A stretch of DNA of 64,000 bases from Casuarina equisetifolia (lineage: Eukaryota; Streptophyta; Magnoliopsida; Fagales; Casuarinaceae): contig CM052358.1 in assembly GCA_028551475.1 (NCBI GenBank), forward strand, positions 15,545,938-15,609,937, in the 5' to 3' direction. The notes beneath the pieces are model-generated. The model made no database searches. It saw nothing but the letters and a program-made list of their open reading frames with translations, and was not told the origin of the DNA. The first letter of the stretch is position 1; each line of letters starts with the position of its first letter. Both the position numbers and the translations under genes were made by a program. Positions 23,901-35,020 of the stretch are shown here, in pieces.

Positions 23901-26900
23901 ATCGATTTGCTCGGCTTAATCTTGTTGATTTGGCTGGATCTGAAAGGTAAAATTTGTGCTAAAGAAGATGTCATATCTTAAGATGAAAATTAGACCAATG
24001 TCTTGGTGCTGTTGTGAATATGTTATGCTCACAGGCAGAAGAGTTCTGGTGCAGAAGGTGAACGTCTCAAGGAAGCGACTAATATAAACAAATCTCTTTC
24101 AACATTAGGGTATGTTGTTGCCACTTTATCTACAGTTGTGATTGGTTAATAAATTATTATAACCTTTTTCTCATTTAAATTTAAACTTAAAATTTTAATG
24201 ATATTTTATCCGCTATCATTATATTACATTCTGTTTACAATTTGGTTTTGATATAAACAGACTTGTGATCATGAACTTAGTGAATATATCCAACGGGAAG
24301 TCACTCCATGTTCCTTACCGGGATTCTAAGCTAACATTTTTGCTTCAGGTATGTGGTGATTGTTTTTAGATATAACTCTAAGATTGAACCCACTACCTTG
24401 TAGATGGATTATAGCTTACCATAGACTAATCTCATTTCTCCAAGTGCAGGTAACTCAATTGTTTTGACTATTAGATAGATTCTCTGTTTTATTAGGTTTA
24501 TATTTGAAAAACTCATGTATTGAGCTAAAACAATTTCAGAGTCTTGTGAGGGGTCTTTCACATAGAATACAGGGACGAAGGCTTCATACCTGAAAATGTA
24601 TGTTCTTAGGGATAGTATTTAGTTTCAGTGGTAACTTGCGACAAGAGGAAGGTTTAGTTTGAAGTAAGTTCAAGCCTTTGGGTAATGTGGGCTCATTCTT
24701 AAGCTGAGCCATCCTTCTCTTCTTCCTTTTTCTCCCTGTGAAGTTGTTTCAGTCTTCTCAAGATAGATAGTTTACATAATTTGCAGTTGGTTTGGAATAT
24801 TACTGCGCTATGAATGCAAAATATAGTTAGTCCAAAATGTAAGGTTTTGGAATTACATTACTGTTAAGTAGTTGTCACGATATAGTTGTGCTTGCTACGA
24901 GTCAATTATAACTTAATCTGAATTCCTTTTATAATTTGAGAATAGCTTGCAATAATTTAACTGTCTAAACAATTCTTGGTTTTTTTCTTTTCAGGATTCT
25001 CTGGGAGGAAATTCAAAAACAACTATTATTGCAAATATTAGTCCTTCTAGCTGGTTAGTGAGTCTGTATTTGTTCTTTCTCTTCTCTATTTCCAATCCCC
25101 TGGGAAACTGCCTTATTTGAACCAAGAGTTATTTCGACTCCCTCAGTTTTTGTTGTTCTCTACATTTTGATGACGCCTGAATTATTTTGGCAAATGTTAC
25201 TTACATATGAAATTCTTTGGGGATCCTTTACAGCTGTTCACTGGAGACACTAAGCACATTGAAGTTCGCACAGCGTGCAAAATTTATTAAGAACAATGTA
25301 TGTCATTCTCTTATTTTGGCATATATGCTGCTGTTGCTCTTTCTGTACAACTTAAAACTTAATGCTCTTATATCTTCTTTTTTATGCACTAGTAGATGCT
25401 GGAATTCATGTGATCGTGCATCTATATCCACCTTTATTTTTCTGTCCTTATCTATCATAATCACAGGAAATATTGAGCTGACTTAAGTTGTTGTTGAAAC
25501 TACAAATGTAGTGGTTTTGACATTGGAAATGTCCTTGAGAAAGCATATCTAGTTCTCTAAAGGCGCATGCTTCTATGTCTCTAGTATTTGCTTAACAAAA
25601 GAACGTCGTTTATTTTTTTAGGCAATTGTTAACGAGGATACGTCTGGAGATGTCATAGCCATGCGGATACAAATTCAGCAACTCAAGGTACTGCATTTAA
25701 TTGCAAGTTCCAATGGCTTTTGTTTCTTGCATAATGTATATTGATAATTTTTCTTGGAGATCTGGTCCTTTAAATTTTGTGAACAAAACTGGTTATTGAT
25801 GCCTTATTCAGAGGAAAAAATGTAGAAGTTCATTTATTTATATATGTTTTATTTCTATTTATAAAGTGCTGAGGTCAAACCGTGTACTGCTGCATCCCTG
25901 TTTATTTACTTAGGCTTTTTATGTAATGCATTTCTTGACTTCTTTTTTTTTAAGGTATATTAGCATAATTTTTTTCGTTGGTTTACTTTTTTAGCCTCCA
26001 GTGGAAAGCTATCATGCCAGCATTCTGCACAATAATGAATCAATTGTTGGGAAAATAAGGGGGACTGTGCACAGTGACGTGTACAATGATCAGAAAAGAA
26101 TATTGTGGATTTTTGTAGCTAAAGATAAATCAACCTGTGTCCAAGGAAAATAACTTTTTCTCTATTTTGGGACTTCTGTACACAGTATTGTGGGGTAGCT
26201 GTAAATTCTTGCATTTCTCCCCTGATTAAGGAATAAAAAAAATTCTAGTTCTATAGAGACTATATCTGAGGGCTAGTTGGCAACTACATAAAATTGGATT
26301 TTTTTTCGGAAGCAGTATAATTTGCATGTCTGAACAAGCAATAGAACCCTTTTCTGTTGGATGTTACTACCCAAGGGATGCGGATAGATCCGCATCACCA
26401 ATTGATTGATAAGACTGGTAGAGTTATATCTGATAGATTTTCTGGTGGACTTGTCATCTTTCTTATGTGTCTCGTTTGTGTATTTTCAGAAAGAAGTATC
26501 TCATCTACGAGGTTTAGTTAGTGGTGCTGAAAATCAGGAAAATGATTCTCTGATAACAAGCTTTCCTGGATCTCCTGGATCCTTTAAATGGGAAGGTTTA
26601 CATGGATCATCTAGTCCACTTACTTCTAGTAAAAGGATATCGCAGGTATGCACTATCTCTTTCTAAGCCTAAGAATTTCTCTGGTACAGATCTGTTTATT
26701 TCTAATTGAATTTGCTGTATTCTCAGAGAAAAGATTATGAAGTTGCCCTTGTTGGGGCTTTCAGAAGGGAAAAGGATAAGGACATTGCATTTGAGGCGCT
26801 GACTGCTGAGAATCAGGCAGCCGTGCAACTGGTATGTCTGACCAGTTATCTAACTCTTAAAACATTTTGATGGTTACTTCTGGAAATATTCAAAACAGGG

Positions 26901-29900
26901 TAGCACATTGAAATCAATATAAAGTGCCAACATTGAAGGCTTCTGCATTTATAAAGCACATTGAACTCAATGTTGGCACTTTATATTGATTTCAGTGGTC
27001 ATGGCATTCTTTGACAAGTGCTGTTACTTTATTATGACTGGTTACAGATTTTTCCAAAAATTCATTGGTTTTCTTATGACATAATTTAAAACTATTCTTA
27101 ATGTTAAATCATCTTGCTTTGTGAGAATCAGGCTAAACAAAGAGAGGATGAGATACAAGGCCTAAAAATGAGGCTACGTTTTCGAGAAGCTGCAATAAAG
27201 AGGCTAGAAGCAGTTGCTTCTGGAAAGATCTTAGCAGAGACACACTTACTGAAAGAAAAGGAGGAACAGTTGAAGGAAATTGAGGTCCTTCGAGCACAGG
27301 TCGATAGGAACCAAGAAGTGACTAGGTTTGCCATGGAAAATCTCCGGCTAAAGGAAGAAATTAGAAGGTGTGTCCTAATTTTGGAGTTTGAATTCTCTTG
27401 TTTTGCTGAAGTTTTATTCATCTTTTTTTTCTTTTTTTTTTTTCTGTTCATAAGTGAAAGCAGAAAATAAATTGGAATATCTTTGTTCATGATAAAAATG
27501 AAGATTGAAGAAAGAAAGCAAATTGTTGTTGTTAGTATATAGAATGAAGTTGAAGCAAATCAAAATAATGGATCTTAGGCAAGATTTCTCTGATTTGACA
27601 CTTCAAATGTAATACCATATCTGTTGCCAGAATATAAAAGTTGATGCATCATACAAAAGTGGGCACAAATGCCTATCAGTTCTCATAGGAGAAACTCAAC
27701 AGGTTTTGGGAGTTTTAAGTGTTTGCTTTATTTGATTCAATAAATTTTTTGTATTTCCTAATGAGTACTGTATTTATTTATTTTATATATTCTATTGAAA
27801 TCATTTACTAAATTTATTTCGAATTTGGAGGATTTATGCTTCTGCTTATTCATCTTTAACCTTACAGGTTAAAGTCTTTTTATGAGGAAGGTGAACGGGA
27901 GATGATGAATGAACAAATCATGGTGTTAGAAAACAAAGTAATTTTTTTTTTCTTTTTCAGCACTTGGATGTTTGTAGTCAACTTACTTTTCCTGGAATTA
28001 AATGCATGTCTTTTCGAAAATTTGCAGTTGCTAGAAGCACTTGACTGGAAACTAATGCACGAGTCGAATCCTCCAGTTGTTGAGGTTATCTCCAAGTTTT
28101 GTTTGGAATCTTGTGGTGATTTTATTGGTCGGAAATTATCTCGTTAGTTTAAATATCTGGAACTCCTGTATTGCAGAAAGCGAACTCTGAGGTTGTGATG
28201 GAAGACGTTGACCATGATGGTAAAATGTTGACTTACAATAAGGTGAGATCCAGATTCATCAAATTTATTCTCCAATCATTGCCTGTAGCCAATTTCTCCA
28301 GGCTATATTTTGAAGTTCTGATCAAGAGTGACCTGTTCTGTTACGTGCCCCCAATTTTTCTAGCTAATCCTGAATGATTAATGTTATTCCGATAGTTTTG
28401 GATGAAGAATATCAGTTTTGAAAGCCCCATATCCTTACAACCACCCCGCCCCCCGGGGGCGCGGTGGCCAAAGAAAAAAAGGAAAAAAAAAAAGAAGGAA
28501 AGAAAGCTCCATAGTTTTGCCTCTCATAAACCTCATACTGTAATCATTGCAACTAGTGATGATACATGGATCAGCTGTCAACAAGAAAATGCTATACCTC
28601 ATGTTAAATTCTTGAGGTTTAGAACATATATATATATTCCATATGTCTAAAGTTTTTTAAAAAAAAAAATTTCGAATCAGACTTGTTTCCACCCTACCAC
28701 GCTTGCATCAGAACGTTGTTTGCATATGCAAACATTTAAATAATCTTTTTACATGATCGAATGCAGCAGCCAGTATCACCTTGGGGGTCTGAAATTAGTG
28801 AGGAGAACAAATTCCTCCGTATGCAGGTGGAATATATTTCCTTTCGTTCAAAATTTCTTTCCTTCAGTTTGAACATTTTTTTTTTTTTTGGTTAAATCAC
28901 AGTGGTTTATATCTCACTGAATACGTAATATTCCATCTATTGCAGGCTATTCAAAACCAAGCTGAGATAGACACACTCCACAAGAAACTAGATTTGTGCA
29001 TTGAAGAGAAAGAAAAATTGGAAAGGTAATGTTGTGATTTGCATATAGCAGTTTCAACCTTGATTTGATAATTTGAGAGATAATAAAACATTTTGATGTG
29101 CTTTATCTGGTTATTCTAATTTCTAGTGTTGGTCACTTCTAAAATCTGCCCCTTTTTTTCTTTTTCTTTTTATTCAGCTTTTAATGAAGTTTTTTACATT
29201 TTGCTTGTGTCCTTTTTCATTAACAATGAAACGATGCCTATGACCAATTTTGATCCCGAACAATATATTAAATGTCAAATATTTGCAGGCATGTGAATGA
29301 TTTGGTGGCAAAGCTAGAAGAAGAGAGAACATCCAGAACTGCAAAAGAAGGAACACCAGAAGTTCAGCTTCCTTCTGTGTCAGCGGATGTTGCCGTTATC
29401 AATTTGACTGACCAAATGGAGTTGAAAACAATGGTTGATGCTATTGCTGCCGCAAGTCAAAGAGAAGCAGAGGCTCACGAGACAGCAATTATGTTATCTA
29501 AAGAGAATGATGAACTGCGGATGAAGCTCAAGATCTTGATTGAGGATAACAATAAACTCATTGAATTGTATGAGAGGGCTACCGCCGAAAGCATCTATAC
29601 AGGGACAAATAAATCTGAAGATGTTGGCACTGACGTTCAGAGTAGCGATTCCTTCAGTGAACTTGGTAAAGACAAAATTGAGATGAAAAATGTGGTTGAG
29701 AACCTAAAGCATCAGCTTTTGGAACTTAATGAAGAAAATGAAAAATTGATGGGTTTATATGAAAAAGCCATGCAGGAAAGGGATGAAATCAAAAGATTGC
29801 TTTCTTCTTCTGGGCAGAGAAGAGTTGAAACTAAATTGGAAATTGATTGCCCAGAAAAGTTTGTTGAAGTTGATGGCATAGATCAGACAGAGTCAGCTGA

Positions 29901-31467
29901 ACGGCCTATTTCCAAGGAAGTTACAGACTTAACTGGAGAGACTGCTCTTCCAGGCTTAAATCTGCAAGATAGTAGTAATGCCTTTGAGAAACCTTCAACA
30001 CCTGGAGCGGAAGTCCTCCAAGTGGAAAATGAGCTCTCTGAAACAACCGTGCAAGTTGGGCCGGGCTTATGTACTGCAAATTCTGAAAGGATGATGGAAA
30101 ATCAAGCTAATTCTCAAAGAGACTTATGTCATGACTCAGATGGTCCTCCTTGCTTTGTTGAAGCAACAATGTCACTGCAGGCAAGCGAGGAGTTAGTTGA
30201 AAGTATCAAATATTCTGAAGAAAAAATACCTAACCAGGAAAACGATATTCCTGGCTTGCATCCTTCAGTTTTTCAAGTGGATTTTGAAAAGCATACTGAT
30301 GATGAGACCCTTCTTAATGTTGATAAAGAGCCGTCTAACCTTGCTGAAGTAAAGCCTTCAGAAGATCTGAATTTGGTCAGACTGAAGCTGGTAAAGGCAG
30401 ATGAACTACTTTTAGACTCTGCCAAAAGTATTACTAAGTTTGGTTCCCTTGAGACAGCAATAATTGAGGTTGACAGGCTCTCCATAAAAATTGACGAAAT
30501 GGAAGACGGACTTAAGTACAGGAGGCAACAGTATGAATCCCTTAAACTCACTACTTCAGAAATAAAAGAGAGAGGAGATCTTATTGATAGGAAGTTATCT
30601 GCTCTTAAATACTCTTTATTCAACTTCTCTACATCTGTTGCTTATTTTGAACAACGAGAAGCTAGGGCAAGATCAAGAGTAACTGCTTCAACGTCTTATC
30701 TCGACCGAAAGAAAGATGACTTTGCCTGTCTTAAAACCCAGAAGCATGACATTGAGACAGCACAGTGTAAGATACAACAGTCTGAAATTGAGTTGAGGAA
30801 CAACATTGCCTACTTGAAATCAAAACTGGAGGAGGAAAATCGGAAACAAGAGAATGAAAAGGTTCTGTTTACAATAGACAATGTCGAGAAAGTAGATCCC
30901 ACACAGAAGCTATGGCATTTGGGTGGCAAAGCTACTGAATTACTAAAGTCTGAGGAGGAGAAAACCAAGTTGCAAACTGAGATGAAGCTCTCTCGGGAAA
31001 GACTGCCTGCCTTAAAAATGGAATCTGAAGATCTGAAGAGGAAGCATGAGAAGGTAGACATTGAGATGCAAGCAGTTCAAGCAGAGATACAGAAGGGTTT
31101 GACGACTGTGGAAGAGATGGGACTCGCCCTTCAGGTCGTGCTCCAAGAGAAGGAGATGCTGTTGGAGATCAGTGCAACAGGAAAGAATGAAATTGAAAGT
31201 ATGATTCTTGAATTGCAGCAGCATATTTTTGAAGCAGATTTGAAGGAGTCAGAGATGAAAATTGTGGAGGAAGAATTGCAGATGGAATTGAGGACACTGG
31301 AACAACTGCGAACAGCCAGGTCTACAGCCACCAAGGATATGACCCGATTATTGGAAGGTGCAAGGTGTCATTCAACTTGCTTATCAGAAAGGATGGGAGA
31401 AGAGCTGCAAAGTATCCGGGCATCAGTTCTAGAGGCAAAATCATTGCTAGGGGAAGACAATTACTGA
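20913..31467 (+). CDS. KIN12E: Kinesin-12 family motor protein, KIN-12E-like
   Basis: A plus-end kinesin-12 motor of division microtubules (spindle/phragmoplast). Coding exons: 20913-21182, 21748-21903, 21987-22070, 22307-22426, 22948-23061, 23325-23417, 23692-23781, 23876-23946, 24035-24109, 24261-24348, 24995-25053, 25234-25297, 25622-25687, 26490-26645, 26727-26831, 27132-27367, 27868-27937, 28028-28084, 28177-28242, 28767-28826, 28946-29025, 29289-31467; 4359 bases, 1452 residues. The motor has the P-loop GQTGSGKT (169-176), switch [12 protein letters not shown] (290-300) and switch [12 protein letters not shown] (323-332). A neck and a long coiled-coil tail follow; half of the protein is in the last exon. 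The start [17 protein letters not shown] matches the family; an in-frame ATG at 20865 would add 16 atypical residues. The exon 18 donor (GTTATC) is weak. Gene and frame look intact. The KIN12E assignment over other kinesin-12s rests on the N-terminus and the stretch after the motor, compared from memory. Confidence 0.95.
26909..26994. repeat. Perfect 28-bp inverted repeat in KIN12E intron 15
   Basis: The arms 26909-26936 and 26967-26994 are exact reverse complements, with a 30-base loop between them. The intronic transcript could fold into a long hairpin; a small-RNA precursor or the ends of a foldback element are the two obvious readings. Confidence 0.8.
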
Positions 31468-34400
31468 CAGTTGAATCTTTAGTTGAACTGTCCATACATT
31501 GTACTAAATATTCCACAGATGCATAAGCTGTGATTAATTCGCATTGAATTGACTTGCTTTGATTCTTCTGTTCTTTCGATTCTTGAACATGTAGTGCTTA
31601 GTAAACAAAGCAGACTCCCGAAGCTTAAATGTCTGAAGTCATGGTTAAGGGCCTTTAATAGCGAAAATGAAAGTATATGAACACGAAAATTCTTGTAACT
31701 TAAATGTCATGCCCGAGGGGCGGGGTCAATTGGGGGAAGAGGGCTAATTTGAACAAGTTATTTTGAGCTTTTAAAATTATTTAATTGAGCTTCTTTTGAT
31801 TTTAAATGAATGAGAGGGCATAGTTCTGAAAAATGTTTAAAATGATATACTATGTATTAAATAGTAAGGAAAAAGAAGACTCATTATGAATTATTTCAAG
31901 ACTGAGTATTAAGTGATAACCTCTATTGTAGAAAGTTTTGAATTTTGCAACAAGCCATTGTTGTGTGAGAGGTAAACAGCTTCTGCCTTAAAGATTCACA
32001 GATCAGTTCTCAAATCGTTATAAAAAAAGCTTGCATGTAAAGCGAGGTGGTCATTCACAAGCCCTTAACCGAAAAATACATTAAGTAGGATTTAATCGAA
32101 ACTTGACACTTCTATAACACCTTTACAATTTAAGTAAGACTTAAATTTCATAATCCTCTTCAATCAAATTTCTAACATCACTATTGGGTCTATATGAGAA
32201 AACACGAGCATATGTTCAAAACATAATTTCAAAATAAAACTATTTACTAGGCAACTAATTGAAATTCATTTGTAAATAGATAAATTTAGTATCGACAAGT
32301 ACTTAATTCAGTTGGGAGCAATTATTATTTAAGACTAAGAGGTCTTGAGTTAGATACTTAAGAATGCATAAGTGGATGTGTGAGTTGTTTAAAAAAAAAA
32401 GATGAATTATGGCATGATTTAATCAAAAAGTGTCAATTATGTCATGATTTCTGGATTAAGTGATGATGTACTTAGCTTTCTGGTTTTTTTCCTATATATT
32501 TATGATGCATTTTATCATTTTATTCCTTGTATAGATTATTAATATATTGAGTAGTTTATAAAAGAGTATGTCATTATATAGTTTTATTCATCACAGCAAA
32601 ATTAATATAATTAAATTCATAATGCCGCTGGCTTTCTCTTTCCTTCAAATCTCATAACATCTCCCAACACTTTTTCAATAGAAATTTTATAGAATTGGTA
32701 ATTTAATCTTCACCATTAAACAAAGGGTTATGTCTTTTTTTTTTTGATGATGATAGAACTATAGCAGCTTCATTTGAGCGACATTACTGTAGAATCCCGA
32801 AGGTTTTGGTTTCATTTGGATGATCCACATCTACACACTAATTATTGGACATGAAAAAAAATCCAAAACTGATCTTCTACTCTCAATTTCCAGGAAAAAA
32901 AAGAGTATAAAATAGAAAATGGTAACGAATATATACATTTTCCAATATCAATACTTCTTTCATAGTTGCATTTCAAAATGTTTGAGAATCTATGTATTCA
33001 GTTTTCAAAAATAAGATTTTAATCACTAAGTATGTATCAGATTTGTAATTTGATATCAAATTATAAACTGTTAATTGAGGAGTCGAAAAAGTCTCACAAT
33101 TATCTCATCTATATTATTTAGCTATTATTTTCAGCTGGGAGTTTACCGATACCCTTTAATTAATTTACGATATATATAGTAGAGAGCGGAAGGAATTTAT
33201 AACTCTTTTCCTCCCTAAAGACTAAACCCAAAAAAGAAAAAAAGACTAAGCGGAATATAGCAGATGATACCGTCTCTTTAGAACTAACTTCCATGACAAC
33301 CACTAACATAAATGCATTGTATTGTCAGAAAATATTATTGCAATGTTATAATCATATAGAATTGAAGATTTTGTACTTTAGACTAATATGATTATAACAT
33401 TGCATTATTAGTCTAAAGTACAATAAATGTAATTGACAAAGTTAAAGCAGAAAAAGCATCGCCAAGAAAGAAAACGAAGAAAAAAAAATCTTTAACTTAA
33501 GTGTTCAAAAGGAGAATAAAAAAAGATGTTATTGTTAATTATGATAAGAATTATTCATATAAGAGATCTTACAAAAGAAATATCAAACTTTACATTTAGT
33601 TAATTATATTTCTAGCTGAATTTAAGTATGTACGGGGACAGATTACTTGTTTAAGTTATTAAATAAAGTTTAACAAAAACTTAAATAATTATTTTTTCTT
33701 AAAAACGTTATCCAAAAACTTGAAAGAAGTAGAAGCACATTAATGTAAAAGTGCACCTGAGCATTTCGCGAGACGACACTTTGGCGCACCGGACCAAGAC
33801 ACCTAGAGACCTTTGGTCTACTTGCATGTTTGCCCGCTCTTGTCGGCTGACGGTACACATCTTTATCTACCTGAGAATTGACCTCTGTCCTTTTCCCTAT
33901 CTGACATGCAAACTTCTCAAACCCAAGCCGACGACCCATAAACAAAACATGTCAATCCAATTCAACACCTTTTCTTAATTATAACTTATGAAGGCTTTCA
34001 AGACAATGCATCGATGGGATTATGCTTGATTTTGTGGTTTCATATCAAAATAACTTGTGAAAACAAATTATAATTTGACTCTCTTATCAAACCAATCCAA
34101 ATTTCAACATAGACCAACTCTTATTTTCTTTTTAACATACCCAAATCCTTCACTTAGCTTTGTTAAAAATAGAATTGAGGGGATTTAAATTTAGGATGCT
34201 TATTTTTCAAGATTGAGCCCTTTTTATTACTTGGATTACCTCTAAAATAGACGAACTTTTTTTTTTATTTTGACCTAATTAAATGCCATCATTTATTGAG
34301 CTGAAAATCTATTTTCAATAAAATTTAATAAATTTAAGAACTTATTAAAATGATAGAAATGTTAAAATAATATAAGAGAATTATAACACGTAAAAATTTT

Positions 34401-34600
34401 ACTCCAAGTAAAATATAAAATAAGTAAACAGTCTTTAAATTCTAACTTGTATTTTAATATCATATTAAGTATCATTACACTGAAATATTAAAGTAAATTA
34501 TTTTCAATTATAATATTGAGAAAGTGGAATAAATAAGAGAATGAGGAGGAGGGGGGGAAAATGTAATCTAGGTACCATAATATTTCATAATTACCGAAGA
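31468..34600. other. AT-rich intergenic region between KIN12E and OEP61
   Basis: It holds the KIN12E 3' untranslated region at the left (no clear AATAAA). A GC-richer island at about 33750-33950 has open frames on both strands that resemble nothing known. Long AT-rich stretches and the interleaved inverted repeats at 33339-33423 make up the rest. No gene is supported. Confidence 0.5.
33339..33423. repeat. Two interleaved perfect inverted repeats
   Basis: Arms A (33339-33357) and A' (33386-33404) are 19-base reverse complements. Arms B (33371-33387) and B' (33407-33423) are 17-base reverse complements. The order A-B-A'-B' means the two hairpins are mutually exclusive or would form a pseudoknot. 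Confidence 0.8.
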
Positions 34601-35020
34601 AGAAAAAGGAATTAGAGGTAGTGACTTCAATAATAGCGCACGTGACCGGTGGCGCTGGTGGATGGGGGGAGGGGCAGAATGGTAATCTACTGGAGAGGGT
34701 GAAACACGCATATTCGATTCTTGGAGCGGTCTTCGTTCCTACCTGGACCTCCTTTACTCATTCAAGCGTTCAGGTTTGGTGGGCGACACCCCAACCCAAA
34801 TAAACAACCGTTTTGTCTTTTTTCTCTATGCGGAACGCAGTCGTGTATTCCTCCCTGTGTTCCCAAACAATCGCTCTTTGCTTTTGAAATTCCAAATTCC
34901 TTTCAGATCCTGCAAGGCTCCTATTTTTTTTCTGAAGAAAGGACGAGGCTAGCTTCCTTTTGATTGTTTAGGATTGGTTTTGATTTGAACGGTTGAGAGA
35001 AAAAAAAAAAAGGAGAGAGG
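34601..35020 (+). promoter_or_regulatory. Probable OEP61 promoter and 5' leader
   Basis: Composition changes from AT-rich to GC-richer at about 34620, and a pyrimidine-rich leader-like stretch runs to the start codon at 35021, ending in a purine run (about 34990-35020). No clear TATA box. Open frames on both strands here are not supported as genes. Confidence 0.4.

Noticed and set aside
28440-28500. C/G-rich run with poly-A in KIN12E intron 19 as an inserted SINE
   Set aside because: There is a short CCCCCCGGGGGC palindrome and an A-rich tail, but no body sequence or target duplication could be identified.
29272-29288. ATG opening the long KIN12E last-exon frame as a separate gene start
   Set aside because: It lies in the intron, just before the TTTGCAG acceptor; the exon continues the kinesin coiled coil in phase.
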